A stretch of 33,098 nt of DNA from Sphingomonadaceae bacterium (lineage in GTDB: Bacteria; Pseudomonadota; Alphaproteobacteria; Sphingomonadales; Sphingomonadaceae), in the NCBI GenBank assembly GCA_025356175.1, contig JANXUP010000134.1:1-33098 (forward strand), written 5' to 3'. Every line of letters begins with the position of its first letter. Within the stretch, counting starts at the first letter, position 1. The position numbers were made by a program, and so were the translations under genes. Shown in pieces: positions 8,096-16,300 of the stretch. The notes below the pieces were generated by a model that was given only the letters and a program-made list of their open reading frames with translations, was not told the origin of the DNA and made no database searches.

Positions 8096-8545
8096 ATGCG
8101 CATTGCCCTCTACGAACCTGAAATCGCCGGCAACGTCGGGGCTGTGCTGCGGCTCGGCGCTTGTCTTGGCGCCAGGGTCGACCTGATCGGGCCGCTGGGT
8201 TTCGAATGGGACGACCGCCGCGTGCGCCGCGCGGCGATGGATTACATCGACCATGTCGAGATTGTGCGGCACGCAGGATTCGATGCGCTTCGCGCAGGTC
8301 TTGGTTCAAGCAGACTTGTGCTGTTCACCACCAAGGCCAGTCAATCGCTTTACGACTTTGCGTTTCGCGACGATGACGTGCTGCTGTTTGGCAAGGAGAG
8401 CGCGGGAGTTCCGGCAGCGGTTGCGGAAAGTTGCGACGCCCGCCTGCGTATCCCGATCCGGGCAGAAGTGCGCTCGATGAATCTCGCCTCCGCAGCGGCA
8501 ATGGTACTGGGCGAAGCGATGCGGCAAACCAAAGCGCTCTCTTGA
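8096..8545 (+). CDS. trmL: tRNA (cytidine/uridine-34 2'-O)-methyltransferase
   Basis: This 149-residue SPOUT-class methyltransferase uses SAM to methylate the ribose of the wobble base of tRNA-Leu isoacceptors. The usual family pattern is complete: 'PEIAGNVGAVLRL' at the N-terminus, 'LLFGKESAGVP' (motif 2), then 'RIPI' and 'SMNLASAAAMVLGE' (motif 3, the knotted SAM site). The length matches TrmL (~155). The start at 8096 leaves only two residues before the first strand, as in homologues. It faces the alpha/beta hydrolase gene convergently across a 34-base gap. Confidence 0.93.
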   Translation: MRIALYEPEIAGNVGAVLRLGACLGARVDLIGPLGFEWDDRRVRRAAMDYIDHVEIVRHAGFDALRAGLGSSRLVLFTTKASQSLYDFAFRDDDVLLFGKESAGVPAAVAESCDARLRIPIRAEVRSMNLASAAAMVLGEAMRQTKALS

Positions 8546-8579
8546 CAGCTGCAATTGCTGGAGTTCAATTTGTCTCATT

Positions 8580-9386
8580 TTACTTGGTGAAGTCTCGAAT
8601 TGCCGTGCGCAGGATACCGTTCTCATTGGAAAGCTCGGTCAAAATCGAAAAGTGATCGGCGTTCGAAACGGTAATCTGGTTACTGTCATTCCCTGCCGCG
8701 ACCCAAGCTGCAGATATCTTGGCGGTCTGATCTCGAAAAGCCTGAGTTTCGAGGGATCCGACCGCGAATAGGGCACGCGGTGCGCCAGAGACCACGCGGT
8801 GAAGTGGTGAGGCTGCGCGAGCAGTCGCTGCATTGAGCGCAAGCTTTTCGTTGACAGATGTGCCGATGAGCGGGGCCAAGTTGAAAACGCCGCTGATCGA
8901 TATGATTCCCGCCACTGTGCAATCGGCGCGCGGCTGCATACCGAGCTCGACTGCGATATGCGCACCCGCCGAGTGTCCGATCAGAAGCAGCGGCGCATTA
9001 TCGGTAAGCGCGGCAAGCTTTGTGAGCGATGCGGAAGCGGCGACGACGATATTGCTCACGCTCATTTGCGGACTTAAGGGGTAGTTGATGAGCGCTACAT
9101 CGAAACCATCGGCCGCGAGCGCAGAAGCGAGAAAACGAAAGCCGCTCTTGTCGCGTGATTGCCAATAGCCGGCGTGGAAATAAGAGACTGCTGCTTTGCG
9201 CCTTCCCGGTGTTCGGAACAGATCCATGGTCTGCCGCAGACCCGGACCATAGGCGAGATCAAGCGCCGGCTGACCTTCTCTGACCGCCCGATCATTCTCC
9301 ATCGCGAAACGTTCAAACAGCGCGGCGTGCGAAGACCGCAACTGCCCTTCGATATATTCGAACTGATTTGCTGTGGTGAAATTCAC
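8580..9386 (-). CDS. Alpha/beta hydrolase, kynurenine-formamidase/esterase-like
   Basis: A 268-residue alpha/beta hydrolase. It has an oxyanion segment 'FHAGYWQSRDKSGF' (His71-Trp75), the nucleophile elbow 'GHSAG' with Ser139, a possible acid near Glu213, and His245 in 'NADHFS'. The 'GYWQ' and 'RDKS' pattern is that of the kynurenine formamidase/arylformamidase-like esterase group; the substrate is unknown, and no other kynurenine gene is nearby. Translation starts at a GTG (9386) whose GTGA overlaps the stop of the ATP12 gene, so the gene is coupled to it. Its base composition (estimated mid-50s % GC) is lower than that of the upstream genes in the same operon, which hints at a later addition. 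Confidence 0.85.
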   Translation of the reverse strand: MNFTTANQFEYIEGQLRSSHAALFERFAMENDRAVREGQPALDLAYGPGLRQTMDLFRTPGRRKAAVSYFHAGYWQSRDKSGFRFLASALAADGFDVALINYPLSPQMSVSNIVVAASASLTKLAALTDNAPLLLIGHSAGAHIAVELGMQPRADCTVAGIISISGVFNLAPLIGTSVNEKLALNAATARAASPLHRVVSGAPRALFAVGSLETQAFRDQTAKISAAWVAAGNDSNQITVSNADHFSILTELSNENGILRTAIRDFTK

Positions 9387-10102
9387 AATTGACTGCTCTG
9401 CGGGACGGCGGCGCGTACCAGGTTTGCGAACTGCCAGGCACTACGAAATGCCTCAAACCTCCGCGCCCGGCGCGTTTCGGCTTCATCTTCCTTGCCCCAC
9501 AGGTCGGCTTGCCAGATTTCCTCGAGCTCGGCCGCAGCCCACAGCGCCTCGATATCGGCACCCGGATCGATCGCCGCAAGCCCGATCACCAGCGAGGCGG
9601 CGAGCGAGCTCAGCGTGGTCAGTGCGGCGAGGGTGAAGTTGTCGTGCGCTGCCAATGCCTGTTCCAGCCGGGCCAGCGTGGCATCACTTTGCGGGCGGTG
9701 GATCACGCCGCTGATGCGTTCGAAATGGACCTCCCAGCGCGCCTCGGCGGCGCACAGCAGCGGCTCCCACATTTCCAGCTGCCGGGCGTGGAGCGGCTCG
9801 TCCGGTTCGGCGCGGTAGCACAACGTATCGGTCTCGCCGTAGCCGCGCAGCTTGGCGATTGCTCCGGCGCGGTCGGGCGCGATCACGTCGATGGCGAAGT
9901 CGGCAAGGTCGCGCAGCGGCAGGCTTTGCGGATCGACTGTCTCGCCCTGCGCGGCCCATTCGGCGACAAGGGCATCGGCCAGCGCCTTGTTCGGCACGAT
10001 TTGCGCAGTTCCCGCCTGCGTTTTCACCGCGCGGCCATCGAGCAGGACTTGCCAGCCGCCGCAGATTTCAGCGGCCGTTGCTTGCGTCCAGAACCGCTTC
10101 AT
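9383..10102 (-). CDS. ATP12-family F1-ATPase assembly chaperone
   Basis: This 239-residue protein belongs to the ATP12 family, known in mitochondria as the chaperone that holds the F1 alpha subunit before assembly; alphaproteobacteria keep a homologue. Recognised features are the N-terminal 'KRFWTQATAAE' and 'LLDGRAVKT', the 'LPLRDLADFAID' segment, the 'GYGETDTLCYRAE' signature and a C-terminal 'EIWQADLWGKEDEAE'. The ATG at 10102 overlaps the stop of the small membrane protein gene by four bases. An in-frame start six codons upstream is therefore not needed. The F1 genes themselves are not in the window. Confidence 0.92.
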   Translation of the reverse strand: MKRFWTQATAAEICGGWQVLLDGRAVKTQAGTAQIVPNKALADALVAEWAAQGETVDPQSLPLRDLADFAIDVIAPDRAGAIAKLRGYGETDTLCYRAEPDEPLHARQLEMWEPLLCAAEARWEVHFERISGVIHRPQSDATLARLEQALAAHDNFTLAALTTLSSLAASLVIGLAAIDPGADIEALWAAAELEEIWQADLWGKEDEAETRRARRFEAFRSAWQFANLVRAAVPQSSQL

Positions 10103-10314
10103 TCGCCGGGCGACTTCCATTTGCTGGCGAGGAAGCGCGGCAGGAGCACCAGTTCGAGCAGGCCGAATATCGCGAAGGCAGCGCCAGCGGGGCGCGGAAT
10201 GTTGATTTTGCCCGCCAGGATCAGCAGGCCGACCACGATCAGCGCGGTGCTCGCCAGGCGGATCAGGCTGAGCATGAAAAAGCGCTGCATTGCGACATTT
10301 TCGTTGTCGTTCAT
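10099..10314 (-). CDS. Small two-helix membrane protein, unknown function
   Basis: This 71-residue protein has two hydrophobic segments, about residues 16-34 ('LIRLASTALIVVGLLILAG') and 43-60, separated by a short 'KINIPRP' turn. The C-terminal end is basic ('SKWKS'). The start (10314) and stop (10099) overlap both neighbours by four bases (ATGA), which is strong evidence that it is translated. I do not recognise a named family; a similar small protein beside ATP12-like genes would be expected in other sphingomonads. It could be a membrane helper for its operon neighbours, but nothing in the sequence fixes a role. Confidence 0.78.
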   Translation of the reverse strand: MNDNENVAMQRFFMLSLIRLASTALIVVGLLILAGKINIPRPAGAAFAIFGLLELVLLPRFLASKWKSPGE

Positions 10315-10976
10315 CCGATCAATTCCCTCAAATGGGCCGGGCTGGTCGCCACGGTCTCGGCCCCGGCCTGCATCAGTTCGTGCGTAGTATGATAACCCCA
10401 GTCCACCCCCAGCGCGCGCACTCCGGCGGCTTGGGCCATCGCCATGTCAAATGCGGTATCGCCGATCATGACGCAGTCTTCGCAGCGCGCGCCAGTCTCC
10501 GCCAGCGCGGCTTGGACCATCGCCGGATGCGGCTTTGAGGGATGCTGATCGGCGGTCTGCAGTGTTGTAAAATGGCGGGTGAGGCTGTGCGTGGCGAGGC
10601 AGTGTTCGAGCCCGCGCATGCTCTTGCCAGTGGCGACGCCGAGCGTCCAGCCATCGACCGCGAGCGCTGCGACCAGTTCGGCGATTCCGTTATACAACGG
10701 TTCGACCAGCGCGCCGGATTCGCGCGATGCGCGGAACCGGCTGCGATAGGCCAGGTCGATCTCAGCCTGCTGCGCCTCGCTGGCATCGGGGGCGAGGCTG
10801 CGGATCGCTTGCGGCAGGCTCAGTCCGACAATCCGCCGCACCAGGTGGCGATCGGGCAGCGGCAGGCCTGCGTCCGCGAAAGCCGCTTCCATCGCGTTGC
10901 AGACCCCGGCCTGGCCATCGACCAGCGTTCCGTCGCAATCGAACAGGGCGAGCCGCACTGTCATCTTGGCGCTCAT
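10311..10976 (-). CDS. HAD-superfamily phosphatase (phosphoglycolate phosphatase-like)
   Basis: A 221-residue HAD hydrolase. Motif I is 'DCDGT', with nucleophile Asp13 and acid/base Asp15. Motif II is 'ATGKS', motif III the Lys of 'SKPHP', and motif IV 'IGDTAFDM'. A helical C1 cap lies between motifs I and II, as in the Gph/phosphoglycolate phosphatase subgroup. The substrate is probably a small phosphorylated metabolite, but Gph, PpaX-like and nucleotidase activities cannot be separated from sequence. The ATG at 10976 overlaps the stop of the PaiB-like gene (ATGA); a second ATG at 10964 is an alternative. Confidence 0.9.
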   Translation of the reverse strand: MSAKMTVRLALFDCDGTLVDGQAGVCNAMEAAFADAGLPLPDRHLVRRIVGLSLPQAIRSLAPDASEAQQAEIDLAYRSRFRASRESGALVEPLYNGIAELVAALAVDGWTLGVATGKSMRGLEHCLATHSLTRHFTTLQTADQHPSKPHPAMVQAALAETGARCEDCVMIGDTAFDMAMAQAAGVRALGVDWGYHTTHELMQAGAETVATSPAHLRELIG

Positions 10977-11575
10977 GGGGCGAGCGTGCGCATCAGCGCG
11001 GCAAGCCCGGCGGAACCTTCGCTGTCGAGCCCGGCGGCGACACGTTCGCGTTCCTCGGCGCTCTTGTTCTGGCTGAGCTTGACCGTCTCGCGCCAGCCGA
11101 GCACTTCGAGTTCGAAGCCGACGATTCCGGCCTGCAGCGCGCGCGATTTGGCTTCGGGCAGTTTGTCCATGGTCCACGGCTTGCCTGCGGCCACGCGCGC
11201 TTCGTGCTTGTCGGACAGCGCGGTGATCTGCGCGAGCAGGCCTTCGGCGTCCATCCGCCGCACCCGGCCTTCGAGCTCGACCGCGACATAGTTCCAGGTC
11301 GGAACCTGTTCCGGGTCAGCGTACCAGCGCGGGCTGACGTAACCATCGGGGCCGTTGACCACCGCGAGCACGGTCATCCCGCCTAGGTGCTTGGTCAGCG
11401 CATTGCCGCGCGAAAGGTGGAACTGCAGCGTCCCGTCTCCGGTCCACAGCAAGGGCACGTGCGCGACGCGCAGGCCGTCGGGCGTCGCCGCGAAGATCAT
11501 GCCGAAGCCGATCTCCTCGATCATCTTTTCAAGCAGCGCGCGGTCGGGATTGCGGAAGGCGGAGGCGGGATGCAT
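10973..11575 (-). CDS. PaiB-family FMN-binding protein
   Basis: This 200-residue protein belongs to the PaiB family of FMN-binding split-barrel proteins, described in Bacillus as a negative regulator of protease and sporulation genes. Family features are the N-terminal 'MHPASAFRNPD', 'FAATPDGLRVAHVPLLW', 'FHLSRGNAL', 'GYVSPRWYADPEQVPTWNY' and the C-terminal 'ETVKLSQNKS'. The last two are the most diagnostic. Whether it regulates anything or acts as a flavin reductase here is unknown. Its ATG shares one base with the stop of the pseudouridine synthase (TGATG), and its own stop overlaps the HAD gene. Confidence 0.9.
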   Translation of the reverse strand: MHPASAFRNPDRALLEKMIEEIGFGMIFAATPDGLRVAHVPLLWTGDGTLQFHLSRGNALTKHLGGMTVLAVVNGPDGYVSPRWYADPEQVPTWNYVAVELEGRVRRMDAEGLLAQITALSDKHEARVAAGKPWTMDKLPEAKSRALQAGIVGFELEVLGWRETVKLSQNKSAEERERVAAGLDSEGSAGLAALMRTLAP

Positions 11576-12765
11576 CAGCGTTTGGCCGGTTTGCCTGGCT
11601 TGGGTGAGCCCTTGCCCTTGGTCGGGCCGCGGCTTTTGGCGGGGCGTGCTCGTGCGTCCGAGCGCGAGCGACGTTCGCCCGCCGGTGCGTCCGAGCGTGA
11701 GCGGCGTTCGCCGCGGCGTTCCTTGCGGTATTGCTTGGCGTGGGCCTTGGCTTCAGCTTTCTGGACTTCCTTGCTCGGCGGCCCCTTTGCCTTGAGTTCG
11801 ATCAGGCCGTCGACCTCGTTGAAGCCGAGGCTGACCATGCTTGCGGCGAAATGATCGGGCAGGTCCGCAGTGACATCAATGGTGTCGCCGCCCGGAGCCG
11901 GGATCACCAACCGTCGCGCGTGGAGGTGCATCTTGCGGCTGATCGAGCCCGACAGGAAAGAATCTGGCCCGCCGTACTTGCCGTCGCCCACAATCGGATG
12001 GCCGATCGCCGCCATGTGGACCCGCAGCTGGTGCGTGCGCCCAGTCAACGGTTGCAGTTCGACCCACGAAGCGCGGTTCCCGGCGTGATCGATCACGCGG
12101 TAGCGGGTCCGCGCGGTCTGGCCGTGTTCGCTCTCGTCGACCATCATCTTCTCGCCGCCGCTGCCGGGCTGTTTGCCCAGCGGCAGTTCGATCAGGCCAT
12201 CTTCGATTTGCGGTACGCCGATCACCAGGGCCCAGTAAACCTTACGTGCAGAGCGGCCCGAGAAATGCTTGGAAAACTGCGCGGCGCTGCCCGGAGTGCG
12301 CGCGATCAGCAGCACGCCGCTGGTATCCTTGTCGAGGCGGTGAACCAGCCGCGGGCGCGGGTCGCTTTCCTGCGCCAGCGCATCGAGCAGTCCGTCGACG
12401 TGCTCGAAAGTGCCGCTGCCGCCTTGCGTCGCCAGACCCGGTGGCTTGTTGAGCACGAACGCGCTGGGAGTGGTGCGAATCACCATGTCGAGCGCCATTT
12501 CGCGCTGTTCGGGGGTGAGCGGCTTGCGCTCACGCTGGCCCTTGATCGCGGGGGCATCGCCGCCGGGGGGCACGCGTACGACCTGCCCGGTGAGGACCCG
12601 GTCGGCCGGATCGGCACGTTTGCCATCGACCCGGATCTGTCCGGTGCGTGCCCAGCGGCTGATCGTGGCGAAGCCGATCTGGGGCAAGTGGCGCTTGAAC
12701 CAGCGGTCGAGCCGGACGCCATCATCGTCGGGGGCAACGGTGAACTGGCGGACAACCTCGCTCAC
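11575..12765 (-). CDS. RluC/RluD-family 23S rRNA pseudouridine synthase
   Basis: This 396-residue enzyme isomerises uridine in 23S rRNA. An S4 RNA-binding domain (about residues 17-65) precedes the catalytic domain, with 'HRLDKDTSG' carrying the catalytic Asp145. The 'GRTHQLRVHMAAIGHPIVGD' region, quoted here as its core, is the family's C-terminal signature. The length exceeds the usual ~320 because of a basic tail (from about residue 335) that contains two 11-residue copies of a 'GERRSRSDA' unit. The start is a GTG at 12765 whose GTGA overlaps the crcB stop. The frame runs further upstream, but that part is antisense-like shadow. RluC is the likeliest member, but the exact target uridine is not determinable. 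Confidence 0.9.
   Translation of the reverse strand: MSEVVRQFTVAPDDDGVRLDRWFKRHLPQIGFATISRWARTGQIRVDGKRADPADRVLTGQVVRVPPGGDAPAIKGQRERKPLTPEQREMALDMVIRTTPSAFVLNKPPGLATQGGSGTFEHVDGLLDALAQESDPRPRLVHRLDKDTSGVLLIARTPGSAAQFSKHFSGRSARKVYWALVIGVPQIEDGLIELPLGKQPGSGGEKMMVDESEHGQTARTRYRVIDHAGNRASWVELQPLTGRTHQLRVHMAAIGHPIVGDGKYGGPDSFLSGSISRKMHLHARRLVIPAPGGDTIDVTADLPDHFAASMVSLGFNEVDGLIELKAKGPPSKEVQKAEAKAHAKQYRKERRGERRSRSDAPAGERRSRSDARARPAKSRGPTKGKGSPKPGKPAKR
11652..11717 (-). repeat. Two-copy 33-base tandem repeat in the pseudouridine synthase tail
   Basis: Two adjacent 33-base units (11652-11684 and 11685-11717), differing at few positions, each begin GTGCGTCCGAGCG on the plus strand. In the gene they encode two copies of an 11-residue Arg/Ser-rich unit. 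Being a multiple of three, the copy number can change without a frameshift. Confidence 0.75.
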
Positions 12766-13163
12766 GCTGCCACCCGCATGATGGCAAGTCCGGCGAACAG
12801 CGCAGCGACACCGGCGATCACCGAAGCGCTGACATAGAGCGCTGCGGTAGCCATGGTGCCGCGCTCGATCATCAGCACGAGTTCGAGGCTGAAGGCGGAA
12901 AAGGTGGTGAAGCCGCCCAGCACGCCCACGCCGAGCAGCAACCGCCAAGCCTCGCCGCCGCTGCCATGCCGCGCAAGCCAGCCGGCGAGCAGGCCCATCA
13001 GCAGGCTGCCGGTCACGTTGACGGCGAGCGTCGACAACGGGAACTCAGCGGTGCTGGTGCCCATACGGCCCAGCACCACACCCGCCGAATAACGCGCCCA
13101 CGCCCCGGCAGCGCCGCCGGCGGCGACGTAGAGCGATGCATTGAGGAAACCTGGTGCAGCCAT
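12762..13163 (-). CDS. crcB: Fluoride-specific ion channel
   Basis: A 133-residue four-helix membrane protein of the CrcB/Fluc family, which exports fluoride as a dual-topology dimer. Visible signatures are the first-helix 'GGAAGAWARY', the conserved Asn in 'TLAVNVTGSLLMG' and the helix-break motif 'GFTTFSAFS' that lines the pore. It is the first gene of a chain of overlapping genes running to 8580; its stop overlaps the next start by four bases. The leader between 13164 and 13351 does not show the crcB/fluoride riboswitch fold, so expression is probably not controlled by that element. Confidence 0.93.
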   Translation of the reverse strand: MAAPGFLNASLYVAAGGAAGAWARYSAGVVLGRMGTSTAEFPLSTLAVNVTGSLLMGLLAGWLARHGSGGEAWRLLLGVGVLGGFTTFSAFSLELVLMIERGTMATAALYVSASVIAGVAALFAGLAIMRVAA

Positions 13164-13238
13164 CGACCGTCTCTTAGAGGGGGAACCTAGCCGGGGACAA
13201 GCACCGATAGATGTGGATGAGGCCGGATACTTAAATCG

Positions 13239-13250
13239 ATTGCGCGCAAT
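13239..13250. promoter_or_regulatory. Perfect 12-base palindrome in the crcB/autotransporter spacer
   Basis: ATTGCGCGCAAT is a perfect palindrome in an A/T-rich part of the 188-base spacer between divergent crcB and the autotransporter. A direct repeat CAAGCTG (13282-13288 and 13294-13300, 12-base period) lies between it and the autotransporter start. Both look like places for a dimeric regulator, but no known operator is matched. Confidence 0.4.
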
Positions 13251-13351
13251 TTAATCCTGAAATGGTGCAATTTTCTTGCGGCAAGCTGTTGCACAAGCTG
13301 AGGAATTGAAGCAACTTGTAAACAACGTGGTAACCACAGGGGCAAAGTCAA

Positions 13352-16300
13352 ATGGTTGGTATTTCTACTCGGCGCGGCCTGTTCGGCCGCGCGGTTGCTT
13401 GCAGTGCAAGCTTTTCAGCGCTCGCAATCGCACTCACCGCAGCACCGGCCCTGGCCGAATCGTCACCCGCACCCGATGCCGAATCGATTGCGCGCAGCGG
13501 CGCTGACCTGTTCCAGCCGACGCTTGAAGCCCAGTCCGCCAATATCGCGGCGGTCGCTGCCGATCCGCAGGCGGTTCCGGGGATCACGATCTCCGCACCC
13601 GGCCCGCAGATCGTCATTGCCAATCCCGGCACACCCATCACCGACCGCGATCCGGTAAACATCACCGGCGTTGGCCAGATGATCGTCGATCAGCTCAATG
13701 GCTTTATCGGGCTGTGCACCGGGTCGCTGATCAACCCGCGCACCGTGATCTTCGCGGCACACTGCGTCAATTCGCGCGCTGCGGGCGCCTATGGCCAGAA
13801 TTCGGGCGGCCAGCCGATCGGGTTCGGGTTCGGTTCGAGCAACAACGCAGCCGGGGCGAGCGCGTTCGGCGGGTACCTCAACGGGGTGGCTGGCGGACCC
13901 AAGTGGGCCACCAACACCGCCCGCTATATGTACGATTCGAACTATGTTTCGTACAACCCGCTCTCGACTGAAGCTAACGCGGCTGGCTTCCTCTATGGTG
14001 ACATCGCGGTTGCTACGCTCGATACTCCGGCGGCCAATGTGCCGACCTGGGCCGTGCTGTTCTCGCAGCTTCCCGCAGTTCCAATCACCGCCAACGGCAC
14101 CGGCTATCACGTCGCGATCGACGGCTACGGCAACAATGGCACCGCGACCACCGGCTCGACCGGCGGGATCGATTATCGCCGCCGCATCGCTGAAAACACG
14201 CTGGGTGCGCTCGCTTCGCTGGGGGACTTCGAACAGTTCCTGTTCGGCCCCGGTGGCACCTCCAATACGACCAATCCGCAGAACTTGTACTGGATCGATT
14301 TCGACGATCCGCTTCGCGGCACCGCCGGCGCTTCGGCGTTCGATTTCAACGCCTGGCGCGACAACGCCCAGCCTAACGAAGGTACCACTGCCAGCGGCGA
14401 TTCGGGCGGCCCGCTAATCCTCGACCGGACTTTTGCCAAATCGGTGATCCTGGGCGTGTTGTCGGGCGGCTATACCCGCTTCTTCAATGGCCAGCCCGCC
14501 AATGGCTATGGTACCGCCTCGTTCTACCAGCCGCTCTATCTCTATTGGGACTGGATCGCGGCGAACAATCCCTATCACTATGTCGGCTCGATTGCCGGCA
14601 ATGGTGACTGGACCGATGCTACCCATTGGTTGAGCAACCTTGATCCCAACTACCAGATCATCGTCAATGGCCAGCTGGTTAACGGCATCCCGACCGCGCC
14701 AGGCGCGGGCAATACCGATCAGCCGGGCTTCGGCCAGGCCTGCTTCCAGGACGCAACCTCGTCTGACTGCCTCGACATCGCCACCGGCGTCGAGACGGTC
14801 AACGCCAACCCGATCGGCACCGCCGCCAACGATGCGGGACAAGCGCAGAGCGGCGAGCTCGTCGAGGCCGTCAATGAATCTGCGGTCAATTCGGGCGTGG
14901 CTGGCACACGGCCTAGTGGCGGAACGCTTGTGCCGCAGGTTGCGGGCGGCACTCCAACGCCCCCGACGCTCGCCAGCGGCCTGCCGGGCGCAACCAACTT
15001 CGTGCCCAACAATTACGACGGTGACCGCGTCGCCCGTGTGAATCCGCGTTACTTCGATGTGACGCTGGGTGCAGCGGGGACCACCACGCTCAATTCCACT
15101 GCGGTGATCGACCGGCTGACGCTGTCGAACGCCAACGCGGCGCTGAGCATCGGCGCCGCCGGATCGCTGACCAGCTGGATCAGCGTCACCCAGTCGATCG
15201 GCAACATGTCGGTCAACGGCGCGCTGACTTCCAATGGCGACTACTTCATGCTCGCCGGCGGGCTCAACGGGACGGGCCTCATCACCACGCCGTTCTACAC
15301 CAACGTGGCCGGCACCATCTCGCCGGGCACTGTGGGTACGGCTGGCAACGTCGGCACGCTGACCTTCAAGGGCAACACGATCTTCGCTTCGGGATCGGTT
15401 CTGCTGATCGATCTCGGCGCGGCCGGGACCAACGACAAGATCGCGGTCCAGACGGGTGCGGCGGGCAGCGGAATCGCCAATGTCGGCGGGACTGTGCTGT
15501 TCAACGTGGTGAGCGGCTCCCAGCCGCATGCGGGTGACGTCTATACCTTCCTCACCGCCCAGAACGCGGTGACCGGTACCTTCGGGGCCAGCGCTTCGAT
15601 CAGCGCCATCCTGCGCCCGACGCTCTCGTATACGACCAATGCCGTCTCGGTGCAGATCACGGCGGTACCATACGCCAGCGTGATCGATCCGAATTCTGCA
15701 GTGCAGGTGTCCTTTGCCTCGCTGATGGACGCCGATCGCGCTTCCTCGGCGGGCGGTGCACTAGCCGGTCTCTATGGCCCGCTCGATCTGCAGAGCCAGG
15801 GGACCATTCGCGCCTTCTTCGAAAGCGCTGCGCCGCGCACCGAAAGCGCACGGACGGGACTTGAAGTTACCGCCAGCGCCGCGAGCGACCGGTTCTTCCG
15901 CCAGCGGATCCACTCGATCGAGCCTGGCAGCAGCACCGGCACCATGGCGATGATCGGGCAGCCTGCCGCATTGGCCAGCCAGGTCGGCACGCTGCGCGCC
16001 AGCGCGCCGATGAATGCCAGCCTCGGCCTTGCCGATACCACCGGAAGCGGCGGCAAGCTGCCCGACGACATGAGCGGCTACCTTGCCGCCGGCTATATCA
16101 ACGGCAGTTCGCTGCCGATGCCGGCTGCCGCATCGTCGGGCCGTGATACCTTCGACGGCTGGTTTGTTGCAGCGGGTGTTGAAAAGGCTGCTGGCGAACA
16201 TACCACGCTGGGTATCGGTGCCTACTTCTCGAACCTTTCGGGAGTTACCGGCGGTGCCCCGCAGAATACCCACGCGTGGCTGGCCCAGTTTGATCTCTAT

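Noticed and set aside
10973..11575. Pyridoxamine-5'-phosphate oxidase assignment
   Set aside because: The split-barrel fold is shared, but the specific motifs ('GYVSPRWY', 'VPTWNY', 'KLSQNKS') are those of PaiB.
13239..13250. Site-specific recombination or attachment site at the 12-base palindrome
   Set aside because: No integrase or flanking duplication is nearby, so a regulator site is the simpler reading.
13164..13351. Fluoride riboswitch before crcB
   Set aside because: Neither strand shows the conserved crcB-motif core (GGCGAUGG type start with a pseudoknot partner) in this spacer.
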